DNA from: Acetobacter cerevisiae
GTDB lineage: Bacteria; Pseudomonadota; Alphaproteobacteria; Acetobacterales; Acetobacteraceae
Direction: 5' to 3'
Length of the DNA: 64,000 nucleotides
Assembly (NCBI RefSeq): GCF_001580535.1
Contig: NZ_LHZA01000153.1
Location: 1-64,000, forward strand
The notes under the pieces are model-generated. The model was not told the DNA's origin. It saw only the letters and a list, made by a program, of their open reading frames with translations, and ran no database searches. Positions 18,212 through 26,413 of this stretch are shown piece by piece. Every line of letters begins with the position of its first letter. Within the stretch, counting starts at the first letter, position 1. Position numbers and translations under genes: made by a program.

Positions 18212-19801
18212 TTAAGCAGTGAGTTCTTCGGGTTCTGCACGGTCTCGTTTGACCAGCAGTTTGTTCAGCGCATGCACGTAAGCGCGCACGGCAGACACCA
18301 CCGTATCGGCATCCGCCCCCTGACCATCCACCAGCTTGCCGTCTTCTTCCAGACGCACGGTGGTGCGGGCCTGTGCGTCCGTCCCTTCCGTCACTGCACC
18401 GACGGAGAACAGCGCCAGACGGGCTTCATGCGGGAAGGCGATGCGCAGGGCGTTGAAGGCGGCATCCACCGGGCCGTTGCCAGTTGCTTCGGCTTCAATC
18501 GCCTTGCCATCCACCTGCAGGGACAGTGTGACGTTGGAGGGCTTGCCCGAGCAGGAGGTCAGGCTGAGTGCGCCAAAGCGGATATGCTCGTTATCGCGCA
18601 CTTCGTCGTCCACGAGTGCCACGATATCTTCGTCGTAAACGGCCTTTTTCTTGTCGGCCAGATCCTTGAAGCGAGTAAAGGCGTCATTCAGCTTGGCATC
18701 GTCCAGATCGCCATAGCCCAGCGCTTTCAGCTTGTCGCGGAAGGCCGCGCGACCGGAATGCTTGCCCATGATCAGGGAAGAGCGGGACCAGCCTACGCTT
18801 TCCGGCGTCATGATCTCATAGGTTGCGGCGTTTTTCAGCACGCCGTCCTGATGGATGCCGCTTTCATGCGCAAAGGCATTGCGGCCCACAATGGCCTTGT
18901 TGGGCTGCACGTCAAAGCTGGTGATGGTGGCCAGCATGCGGGAGACCTTCAGCAGGCTTTCCGAATGGATGCCGGTGGTGAAGGGATACTGGTCATGCCG
19001 CGTGCGGATGGCCATGACGATTTCTTCCAGCGCAGCGTTACCTGCCCGTTCGCCAATGCCGTTGATGGTGCATTCAATCTGGCGGGCCCCGCCGCGTACG
19101 GAAGCCAGCGTGTTGGCAACGCCCAGCCCGAGGTCATTATGGTTATGGGCGGAGAAAATGACCTGATCCGCTCCCGGCACGCGCTCCACCAGCATGGAGA
19201 AAATGCGTTCCATGTCTTCCGGCGTGGCGTAGCCCACGGTGTCGGGGATGTTGATGGTGGTGGCACCGGCCTTGATGGCGGCTTCCACGCAGCGGCACAG
19301 GAAGTCCGGCTCCGTGCGGGAGCCATCTTCTGCGGACCATTCCACATCGTCCGTCAGATTACGGGCGGCGGTGTTGCCTGTGGTGATCAGGTCCAGAACC
19401 GTCTCCGGCTCCATCCGCAGCTTGTATTTCATGTGCAGCGGAGAGGTGGAGATGAAGTTGTGAATGCGCTTGCGTTCCGCCGGGGCCAGAGCCTCACCCG
19501 CGGCAGCAATGTCTTTCGCCCCACCCGAGCGAGCCAGCGCACAGATGACGGCGCCTTTGGTGTGCTGCGCAATCTGGTGGACGGACTCGAAGTCCCCTTT
19601 GGAGGCGACGGGGAAGCCGGCCTCAATCACATCCACACCCAGTGCCGCAAGGGCTTCTGCCATGCGCAGCTTTTCCGCCAGATTCATGGAGAACCCGGGG
19701 GACTGCTCGCCATCGCGCAGCGTGGTGTCAAAAATGATGACACGGTCGGCAGGCAGATGGCCAAAGGAGGGATGATTGATAATGGTGGAGCTGGCTGACA
19801 T
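18212..19801 (-). CDS. leuA: 2-isopropylmalate synthase
   Basis: The protein has 529 residues. It condenses acetyl-CoA with 2-ketoisovalerate in the first committed step of leucine synthesis. The catalytic TIM-barrel starts with VIIFDTTLRDGEQSPG. The metal-binding HNHNDLG-type motif is FSAHNHNDLGLGVANTLA, and FAHESGIHQDGVLKN is also typical. The C-terminal LeuA dimer (allosteric) domain follows from about residue 400, where leucine feedback inhibition acts in relatives. The start at 19801 was chosen because AAGGACAG precedes it and the barrel begins soon after. A leucine-rich leader peptide gene upstream suggests attenuation control. Confidence 0.97.
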   Translation of the reverse strand: MSASSTIINHPSFGHLPADRVIIFDTTLRDGEQSPGFSMNLAEKLRMAEALAALGVDVIEAGFPVASKGDFESVHQIAQHTKGAVICALARSGGAKDIAAAGEALAPAERKRIHNFISTSPLHMKYKLRMEPETVLDLITTGNTAARNLTDDVEWSAEDGSRTEPDFLCRCVEAAIKAGATTINIPDTVGYATPEDMERIFSMLVERVPGADQVIFSAHNHNDLGLGVANTLASVRGGARQIECTINGIGERAGNAALEEIVMAIRTRHDQYPFTTGIHSESLLKVSRMLATITSFDVQPNKAIVGRNAFAHESGIHQDGVLKNAATYEIMTPESVGWSRSSLIMGKHSGRAAFRDKLKALGYGDLDDAKLNDAFTRFKDLADKKKAVYDEDIVALVDDEVRDNEHIRFGALSLTSCSGKPSNVTLSLQVDGKAIEAEATGNGPVDAAFNALRIAFPHEARLALFSVGAVTEGTDAQARTTVRLEEDGKLVDGQGADADTVVSAVRAYVHALNKLLVKRDRAEPEELTA

Positions 19802-19889
19802 CGGAAACTGTCCTTGAAATCGGTCTTGTCTGGTTTCTGGCATGCGGGTCAGGCACGCCGGTATCCGCTATGGATACAAAGGCTCGTTC

Positions 19890-19943
19890 ATCTTCCCCCT
19901 AAGCGCGACAGCACAAGACCGCCCAGATCGCTCAGGGGCAGAT
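19890..19943 (-). promoter_or_regulatory. Long leader hairpin overlapping the end of the leu leader peptide
   Basis: On the minus strand CCCCTGAGCG (19929-19938) pairs with CGCTTAGGGG (19896-19905). Outer pairs AUCU/AGAU extend it to 19943 and 19890. The leader-peptide stop codon lies inside the 5' arm, and the Leu codons end at 19944, just outside the stem base. No U-run follows, so whether it controls termination or leuA translation is open. A further small hairpin GTATCC/GGATAC sits at 19861-19877. Confidence 0.55.
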
Positions 19944-20039
19944 TAGTCGAAGAAGAAGGTCCAGACGTGTGGCCACGCCGCCCGCCTGCGCCGCGTTGCG
20001 GCACAGCAGAGACTCGGACGTGAACCAGACGGAATTCAT
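19932..20039 (-). CDS. Candidate leucine leader peptide upstream of leuA
   Basis: This is a 35-codon ORF starting MNSVWFTSES and ending LDLLLRLICP. Five Leu codons lie within seven positions (residues 26-32: CTG, CTT, CTT, CTT and CTA). The cluster sits immediately before the stop and a long hairpin, the arrangement of an amino-acid attenuator. A promoter-like pair (TTGCTT, 16 nt, TATGGT) places the predicted transcription start at or one base before the ATG, so the message may be leaderless, as known for alphaproteobacterial trpL. A second in-frame ATG lies at 20051. The role is inferred from codon content and position. Confidence 0.7.
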   Translation of the reverse strand: MNSVWFTSESLLCRNAAQAGGVATRLDLLLRLICP

Positions 20040-20046
20040 GGCGGGC

Positions 20047-20074
20047 ACCATACAGACGGATTTTGTAAAAGCAA
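20047..20074 (-). promoter_or_regulatory. Predicted promoter of the leu leader and leuA
   Basis: On the minus strand a -35-like TTGCTT (20069-20074) and a -10-like TATGGT (20047-20052) are separated by 16 nt. They begin directly after the ctaA stop codon (20077-20079). The match to consensus is moderate. Confidence 0.45.
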
Positions 20075-20076
20075 CT

Positions 20077-21153
20077 CTAGTTTGCGCGCTGACCGCGCAG
20101 ACAATGCAGGGTGTAGAGCATGACGCCCAGCAGGACGGCGGCGAATGTCTGATGCACAGCCCCGGCCCAGACCGGCACAACCAGCAGCAGGGTGGTCACC
20201 CCCAGTGCATACTGGATCAGTACCGCCCAGCCCAGCAGCATGATGGCGTTATGCGCTTTGCTGCCAAGAGTGGCGCTGCGCAGGCCGAACAGCAGAACCG
20301 CGCCAATGCTCAGGGCCGTCAGGGTGGCCAGCAGGCGGTGGTCAAACTGAATGGCGGCCTTGTTGTCCACCAGATTCATCCAGAACGGGGAAAGGCGGGC
20401 GTATTCCGTCGGGATCAGGTGTCCGTCCATCAGCGGGAAAGTATTGTAAACAAAGCCTGCATGCGTGCCTGCGGTAAAGCCGCCTGCCACAATGGTGATG
20501 CAGATCAGGCAGAGCGCCAGCCAGACCAGCCGCTTGGTGCGGGTGCCCTCGGCAGAGGGTGTGACCACCTGCGGGGTGGGCCAGCGGATGGAAAGGGCCG
20601 TCCACAGAATGGCGAGATACAGGGCGAGGGCGGCGCTCAGATGCAGCACCAGCCGCACCGGTTCCACCGCCGTGCTGTCCGGCCGGAAGCCGGAAGCCAC
20701 CATGAACCAGCCAATGGCCCCCTGCATGGCGCCCAGAACAAAGAACACAAACAGGCGCAGCGCCAGAGCACGGGTAATCATGCCCCGGATGGTGAACCAG
20801 ATGAGCGGCAGCAGCAGCACGAGGCCCATCAGGCGGCCCCAGAAGCGGTGAATCCACTCAGCCCAGAAAATCCTCTGGAAGCCTGCCAGCCCGAAGCCTT
20901 CATGCTGAAGGTGATATTGCGGGATAGTCTGATACAGCGCGAACAGCCGCTCCCACTCTGCATGAGATAGTGGGGGGATAAACCCGCTGACCGGCTGCCA
21001 GTCCATAATGGACAGGCCGGAGCCGGTCAGGCGCGTCACCCCGCCAATAGCAATCATGCCCAGCAGCATGAAGCAGAGCAGGAACAGCCAGTTGGAAATC
21101 AGGCGGCGGTGGTTGGGGGCCATATCGGCATAGCGCGGAGGAGAGGAGGACAT
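20077..21153 (-). CDS. ctaA: Haem A synthase (CtaA/COX15)
   Basis: This is a polytopic membrane protein of 358 residues with eight predicted helices. It converts haem O to haem A by oxidising a methyl group. Type-2 (COX15-like) features are visible: [39 protein letters not shown] with the ligand-type His, [20 protein letters not shown], and [12 protein letters not shown]. Haem A is needed if the Cyo/Cya oxidase encoded at 38.9-42.7 kb is assembled as a cytochrome a1/ba form, as reported for Acetobacter aceti. The synthase is not adjacent to the oxidase operon. The next gene on the right is divergent. Confidence 0.95.
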   Translation of the reverse strand: MSSSPPRYADMAPNHRRLISNWLFLLCFMLLGMIAIGGVTRLTGSGLSIMDWQPVSGFIPPLSHAEWERLFALYQTIPQYHLQHEGFGLAGFQRIFWAEWIHRFWGRLMGLVLLLPLIWFTIRGMITRALALRLFVFFVLGAMQGAIGWFMVASGFRPDSTAVEPVRLVLHLSAALALYLAILWTALSIRWPTPQVVTPSAEGTRTKRLVWLALCLICITIVAGGFTAGTHAGFVYNTFPLMDGHLIPTEYARLSPFWMNLVDNKAAIQFDHRLLATLTALSIGAVLLFGLRSATLGSKAHNAIMLLGWAVLIQYALGVTTLLLVVPVWAGAVHQTFAAVLLGVMLYTLHCLRGQRAN

Positions 21154-21224
21154 GGCACCTTTGGCCTGTGTTGTGTCTGACTATAACGAGGGTTTAAACC
21201 CTGCTTGCGGCTGGCGGCAAGAAG

Positions 21225-21950
21225 ATGGTACCAGCCGGCAGGATGGAACAGACACCTCCCTCCGCCGCGCGGCCTGTTTTCCGGTTTTTGCGTCCTGCTC
21301 TGATGCTGGCCTTTCTGGTTGCGGGGGCCGTGCTGCTGCGCGCCGTGCCGGGCCTGAGGCATGTGCTGGAAAGTACCGCTCTGCTGCGGGATGGCGCATG
21401 GGGGCGCGTGGTGTTTCTGGCCGGTGCGTCCGTCTGGTGTGCGTTTGGCCTGCCGCGGCAGGTTGCGGGATTTGCCGCCGGGCTGGCCTATGGGGCCCTT
21501 GAGGGCACGGTGCTGATTACTGTTGCATCGACAGCCGGATGTGTGGCTGGCTTTTTCTGGGCACGCTGGGGTGGCCGGCACTGGGCGCAGGCCCGGCTTG
21601 GGGCGCGCTTTGCCCGACTTGATGCCATGCTGAGCCGCCAGCCTTTTCTGAGTATTCTCACATTACGTCTGCTGCCGGTTGGGTCTGCTTTGTTGCTGAA
21701 CCTGCTGGGGGGCGTCTCAGGCATTGGCGTGGTGCCATTTGCTGCGGCCACCGTGCTGGGTGGCCTGCCGCAGAATGTGGTGGCGGTGCTGCTGGGGGCC
21801 GGGGTGCGGGTTGACGCTGTGTGGCAGTTTGTGCTTGGCGGGGGCCTGTTTGTTGCCTCGGGCGTGCTGGGTGTGTGGCTGCTGCGCCGGGCGCAGGTAG
21901 GCCGCATAGTGCAGCAGGATACAGACCGGGCCGGCCAGCCAGACGCCTAG
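21225..21950 (+). CDS. VTT-domain (TVP38/TMEM64, DedA-like) inner-membrane protein
   Basis: The protein has 241 residues with about six hydrophobic segments. The core of the VTT (SNARE-associated) domain is recognisable in FGLPRQVAGFAAGLAYG and in the re-entrant segment FLSILTLRLLPVGSALLLN. Proteins of this family are thought to act in membrane lipid handling or transport, but individual functions are rarely known. The start at 21225 could instead be the ATG at 21243. The gene is divergent from ctaA, with a 71-bp spacer. Another member of the wider DedA superfamily lies at 62.3 kb. Confidence 0.8.
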   Translation: MVPAGRMEQTPPSAARPVFRFLRPALMLAFLVAGAVLLRAVPGLRHVLESTALLRDGAWGRVVFLAGASVWCAFGLPRQVAGFAAGLAYGALEGTVLITVASTAGCVAGFFWARWGGRHWAQARLGARFARLDAMLSRQPFLSILTLRLLPVGSALLLNLLGGVSGIGVVPFAAATVLGGLPQNVVAVLLGAGVRVDAVWQFVLGGGLFVASGVLGVWLLRRAQVGRIVQQDTDRAGQPDA

Positions 21951-22078
21951 GAGCCAGCCTCCCTGGGGTGGCATCAAAAAGATGCTGCATTTCTGTTCTT
22001 CGTTTTTGCCTCTGTCCTGTCAGGCCGATGTCCTGTTCAGTTCTTTTTTGCCCCTCTTTTTCTTTCCGGAGCGCCACG

Positions 22079-23362
22079 ATGGCATCTGCCACCGTCTCAC
22101 GAGAGCCTGTTTCTGCCATTTTCCCGAACGGGGTGCCGGGCTGGCTCCCCCTCCTGCTGGGGTTTCTGACTGCCGTTGGCCCCATTTCCACGGATATCTA
22201 TCTGCCAGCGTTTCCCGCCATGGAGCAGTCTCTGCACACCACGGCGGGCAATGTGCAGATGACGCTGTCTATCTGGTTTGTCGGGCTGGCCATCGGGCAG
22301 ATTACCATGGGGCCGCTGGCGGATCGTTACGGGCGGCGCTGGCCTATGCTGGCGGGCAATCTGATTTATGGTCTGGCGTCTGCGGTCTGCGCTTTTGCGC
22401 CGGACATCATCACCTTTTCCATTGCCCGGTTTGTGGCGTCCATTGGGGCGTCGGCCAGTCTGGTTATCCCCACGGCCTGCGTGCGCGATATTGTGCCGGA
22501 CCGGAATGCCGGGGCTAAAATGCTGTCTCAGCTGGTGATGGTGATGGGCGTTGTGCCCATTCTGGCTCCCATGCTGGGCGGTATGGTTGTGGCTGTTACC
22601 TCATGGCGCATCATTTTCTGGGCGTCTGCGGTGTATGGGCTGCTGTGTGTGCTGCTGGTAATATGGGTGTTGCCGGAAACGCTGCCGTACCAGAGGCGTG
22701 TCTCCCTGTCTCCCATGACGCTGGTCACCCGTTATCTCACTCTGCTGCGGGACCGGTCATTCAGTTCCCATGCGCTGATCACCGGTTTTTCCACCTTCAT
22801 GCAGTTCAGCTATCTGACGGCGGCATCCTTTGTCTTCATCAAGATTTTTGGGTTCACGCCGTTCCGCTTCTCCATGCTGTTTGGCATTTTTTCCGTCTTC
22901 ATGATCGGCGCATCCCAGCTGAACGGGGTGCTGGTCGGGCGGATCGACTCGGCCAGATTGCTGGTTATGGCGGTGCTGGTGGCTGTGCTGGGCGGCGCGC
23001 TGGTGGTGGCTGTCAGTCTGTGGGGGGATTGGTATGCAAGTGCGGAATGGCGCAAACATTACGAAGTGTGGTTCCTTATTGCCACAATGGTGCTCACCCT
23101 CGCGCCGACGGGCTTTATTTTCCCTAATGGCATGATGGGCGCACTGGCGGACCACCCCAGTCTGGCAGGGGCGGCGGCTGCGCTGGCGGGCACCATGCAG
23201 TATGTGCTGGGCGCGCTGGCCGGGGCCGTGCTGGGGATGTTCCCCACAACGTCGGCTCTGCCTATGGCGGGCTGTATGTTTTTTGGTACATTAATGATGC
23301 TGGCCATGTGTGCACTCCGGCCCGGAGGTTTGAGCAGCACCACTGGCCACCAGAGCGACTGA
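22079..23362 (+). CDS. Bcr/CflA-type MFS multidrug exporter
   Basis: The protein has 427 residues and 12 predicted membrane helices. It is a drug:H+ antiporter with the DHA1 motifs PISTDIYLPAFPAME in TM1 (the Bcr/CflA signature TDMYLPA-like) and GPLADRYGRRWPML in loop 2-3. The start at 22079 has GGAG 7 nt upstream and opens a normal-length protein. The longer in-frame ORF upstream would overlap the preceding gene and lacks transporter character. It probably exports small hydrophobic or amino-acid-like molecules; the substrate is unknown. Confidence 0.9.
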   Translation: MASATVSREPVSAIFPNGVPGWLPLLLGFLTAVGPISTDIYLPAFPAMEQSLHTTAGNVQMTLSIWFVGLAIGQITMGPLADRYGRRWPMLAGNLIYGLASAVCAFAPDIITFSIARFVASIGASASLVIPTACVRDIVPDRNAGAKMLSQLVMVMGVVPILAPMLGGMVVAVTSWRIIFWASAVYGLLCVLLVIWVLPETLPYQRRVSLSPMTLVTRYLTLLRDRSFSSHALITGFSTFMQFSYLTAASFVFIKIFGFTPFRFSMLFGIFSVFMIGASQLNGVLVGRIDSARLLVMAVLVAVLGGALVVAVSLWGDWYASAEWRKHYEVWFLIATMVLTLAPTGFIFPNGMMGALADHPSLAGAAAALAGTMQYVLGALAGAVLGMFPTTSALPMAGCMFFGTLMMLAMCALRPGGLSSTTGHQSD

Positions 23363-23421
23363 GGCAAACACGGGCGCTGTGCCCTGACGCCGCAGGCAAC
23401 GTGAAACGGAGCTAGGACGGC

Positions 23422-25653
23422 ATGGCACGGCATCCCGCAAGACGGGCCCATATTCTGGCACTGATTGGTGCCGGTCTGCTTATTGTCACGTTCGGGACTA
23501 TGGGCATTGAGCTGGGTAACGAAATGGCCCGCCATGGCGATCTGGATCGCCGGAGCACCGCTGCTGGCAGTTACCTGCGCAACCTGCACCACGCGACCAG
23601 CGAGGCCCGGATCTGCCATTATGCCTGGCTGGCCAAGGGGCAGGAGCGGGATGAGACCTGTTATGAGCGCGCCATTGCCCAGCTTGGCGCAGCCCGGCAG
23701 GATTTTACGGCGTTCAAGGCCATCCAGAAGCGGCAAGGCAGTGAGCGATCAGAACTTCTGAGCGCAGTTGATAACGGCCTGACGCAGGTTGCCGGCTGGA
23801 AGACAACCGGCGGGGCCATGCCGGAGGGTGGTGAACAGGTTCTGGCCACTCTTGATGATAACCTTTCCGTTCTCAGCCGCGTCAGCACGCTGGATCAGGC
23901 TGATCGTGTGGCCAACATGCTGCGCAATACCAGCTGGCAGCGGCGTCTGGGGCTTCTTGGTATTTTGACCGGTGTGCTCAGTCTGATTTCCGCTGGCTGG
24001 GTTCTGGACCGGTCTTCTCTTGCCGCAGCGCGGGCGGAAGCGTCCTCGCGTGATCTGGCATTGCGTCTGCGCGCCACGCTGGACAGCCTGAGTCTGGGTG
24101 TTGCGGTGTTTGGCGCGGATGGCCGCCTGTGGCACTGGAACGAGCAACTGCGCACGGTGCTGGGGCTTGAAAAGGATTTTCTGAAGCTCGGCCTCTCTTA
24201 TGAAGAGCTTAGCGCTGTTCTTGTAGTGGGGGGCGTACCCCTTCTGGAGCCGTTCGAGCATATTGAAGCCAGTCTGTCGCGCGGTGAATCTGCGCCGCCG
24301 GTCATGGTGGAATGTAACGGGATTAATGGTGCGGATCTGGAACTGTGCCGTACCCTGTTCTTCGCGCCGGATGGGGCAGCGGAGCGCCGAGGCTTTGTGC
24401 TGACGGCAGCCGATATCACCCTTCGTCTGCGTAGTGAGCGCGCTCTGGGTGAAGCCCAGAAACTCCGCGCTCTTGGCCAGCTGACCGCTGGCATTGCGCA
24501 TGACTTTAAAAATCTGCTCACCGTAATCTTAGGCAATCTGGAACTGGCTGCGGATCATGACCAGCCGGACCATGTGGAGCAGCGGCAGGAATATCTTTCC
24601 GCCGCCACGCATGCCGGGCGGCGGTCCGAGGCGCTGACGGGCCAGTTGCTCTCCTTCATGCGGCGGCAGAGCACGACGCCGGATTCTTTGTCTCTATCTG
24701 ATCTGTTCTCTTTTTTGAGCGGGTTGCTGGGGCGGATTATCGGCTCCCGTATTGTCGTGGAATGTGGGGATGTTTCGGGCGTATGGTCCGTGCGGGCTGA
24801 CCCGGCGCAGCTTGAAAGTGCTGTGCTGAATCTGGCCATTAATGCGCGGGACGCCATGCCGACAGGCGGCCGTCTGCGCATAGTCGCGCGGAATGTCACC
24901 TTCCCCGTCAATGCCGACCTGATGAGCCTTCCGGTGGAGGAAGGCCGCACAATGCGCGTTGTCTCAGACCCAACCCCTCTGACCGCAGGGGACTGGGTGC
25001 GGCTGGACGTGATTGATAGCGGCAGCGGCATGACGAAGGAGGTTCTGGCGCATCTGTTTGAACCCTTCTTCACCACCAAGAGTGAAGGCGCCGGCACAGG
25101 GCTGGGGATGGCCATGGTTCTGGCGTTTTCCCAGCAGGCACGCGGGCGCGTGGTGGTAGCGACGGGTGCATCCTGCGGCACGGAGGTCTCCCTGTGGCTT
25201 CCTCGCGCCGTTACGGATGTGAAGGAGGTTGTGCTGCCCAAATGCGCACCGGCGGCACCGGTGCAGGAGCGACAGATGCAGGTTCTGGTGGTGGAAGATG
25301 ATGCGGCCATTCGGGATATTGTCGTCACCATTCTCAGCATGGCCGGGCACCGGGTGCTGGAAGCCGGGGACGGCGAGCAGGCGTTTGATGTGGCGGCTGC
25401 GGCCAAGGGGCGGATCGATCTGCTGGTGACAGATATTCAGCTCCCCGGCCCGCTGGATGGCGTGACGCTTTCCCGCGTGCTGGCGGGGCGTGATGCTGGT
25501 CTGGCTGTGGTCTATATGTCGGGTGAACTCACGCCGGACAGCCCCCCTCCGCCCGGTGCGCTGAAGGGGGCGCGACTGCTGCCCAAGCCTTTCCGCCGAG
25601 ATGGCCTGATGCAGGCGGTTACAGCGGCTCTGACCGCACGGGCGGGGGCCTGA
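23422..25653 (+). CDS. Hybrid sensor histidine kinase with C-terminal receiver domain
   Basis: The predicted protein has 743 residues. TM1 is about residues 11-30 and TM2 about 175-195, enclosing a periplasmic helical sensor region of about 140 residues. A PAS-like domain (about 215-335) is followed by a HisKA domain with the phospho-acceptor His360 in [16 protein letters not shown]. The ATPase domain has [14 protein letters not shown] and [22 protein letters not shown], then [11 protein letters not shown] receiver domain (about 620-740) starts [13 protein letters not shown], with the phospho-Asp in [10 protein letters not shown] and the conserved Lys in LLPKPF. No separate response regulator is nearby, so output may run through another protein or a phosphorelay. 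The ligand is unknown. Confidence 0.93.
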   Translation: MARHPARRAHILALIGAGLLIVTFGTMGIELGNEMARHGDLDRRSTAAGSYLRNLHHATSEARICHYAWLAKGQERDETCYERAIAQLGAARQDFTAFKAIQKRQGSERSELLSAVDNGLTQVAGWKTTGGAMPEGGEQVLATLDDNLSVLSRVSTLDQADRVANMLRNTSWQRRLGLLGILTGVLSLISAGWVLDRSSLAAARAEASSRDLALRLRATLDSLSLGVAVFGADGRLWHWNEQLRTVLGLEKDFLKLGLSYEELSAVLVVGGVPLLEPFEHIEASLSRGESAPPVMVECNGINGADLELCRTLFFAPDGAAERRGFVLTAADITLRLRSERALGEAQKLRALGQLTAGIAHDFKNLLTVILGNLELAADHDQPDHVEQRQEYLSAATHAGRRSEALTGQLLSFMRRQSTTPDSLSLSDLFSFLSGLLGRIIGSRIVVECGDVSGVWSVRADPAQLESAVLNLAINARDAMPTGGRLRIVARNVTFPVNADLMSLPVEEGRTMRVVSDPTPLTAGDWVRLDVIDSGSGMTKEVLAHLFEPFFTTKSEGAGTGLGMAMVLAFSQQARGRVVVATGASCGTEVSLWLPRAVTDVKEVVLPKCAPAAPVQERQMQVLVVEDDAAIRDIVVTILSMAGHRVLEAGDGEQAFDVAAAAKGRIDLLVTDIQLPGPLDGVTLSRVLAGRDAGLAVVYMSGELTPDSPPPPGALKGARLLPKPFRRDGLMQAVTAALTARAGA

Positions 25654-25735
25654 CTCCCATCCTTCTCTCTTGCGGAAGGGGGAGGGGCGGGCTAGAGCGT
25701 GTGCCGCAAAACCATCGGAAAGGACACCACGGGCC

Positions 25736-26269
25736 ATGACGCAGCACGAGGATATCGACCTGAAGCGTTATATTCGGAACATTCCGGATTTTCCGAAACC
25801 GGGTATCCTGTTCTACGATATTTCCACGCTGATGCGTGAGCCGGATGCCTGGCAGATCACCATGGGCCGTCTGGCACGCCAGATTGCACCGTGGGAGCCT
25901 GATATGCTGGCCGCTGTGGAATCCCGCGGGTTTCTGACAGCTGCTCCGCTGGCGGACCGTCTTGGCTGTGGCATGCTGATGCTGCGTAAACCGGGCAAGC
26001 TGCCGGGTGCCACCATCTCCCATACGTATGATCTGGAATATGGCAGTGACACGCTGCAGATTCAGGCTGACGCCATCAAACCCGGCCAGCGCGTTGTGGT
26101 GATGGATGATCTGCTGGCAACCGGCGGCACGCTCTCCGCGTCTGTCACGCTGCTGCAAAAGGCTGGCGCTAATGTAGTCGGGGCTTCTGTGCTGGTGGAA
26201 CTGACCGGCCTTGGCGGCCGCGCAAAAGTGGATGCGCCCGTTAAAACCCTGCTGTCTTACGACGAATAA
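25736..26269 (+). CDS. apt: Adenine phosphoribosyltransferase
   Basis: The protein has 177 residues and makes AMP from adenine and PRPP in purine salvage. The start [20 protein letters not shown] and the segment [15 protein letters not shown] are typical of Apt. The PRPP-binding motif is [19 protein letters not shown]. The ATG at 25736 gives the usual Apt length, whereas the ORF extends 22 codons further upstream without Apt similarity. The gene stands alone downstream of the hybrid kinase. Confidence 0.95.
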   Translation: MTQHEDIDLKRYIRNIPDFPKPGILFYDISTLMREPDAWQITMGRLARQIAPWEPDMLAAVESRGFLTAAPLADRLGCGMLMLRKPGKLPGATISHTYDLEYGSDTLQIQADAIKPGQRVVVMDDLLATGGTLSASVTLLQKAGANVVGASVLVELTGLGGRAKVDAPVKTLLSYDE

Positions 26270-26413
26270 AACACGTCCCGCCCTGCTGTGCCTGTGACGC
26301 CTGCCTGTCAGGCATAGCGGGCATAGTAAGGTGTGAATACGTTTTTACTCTGCCCTAAGCTATGAAGGCTGCATGGCAGGTATTTCCGTAAAATACGATT
26401 GGCTGAGTGCTGC

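Noticed and set aside
18272-19798. 508-codon open frame on the plus strand opposite leuA
   Set aside because: It is antisense to leuA, with low-complexity Gly/His composition and no recognisable motif.
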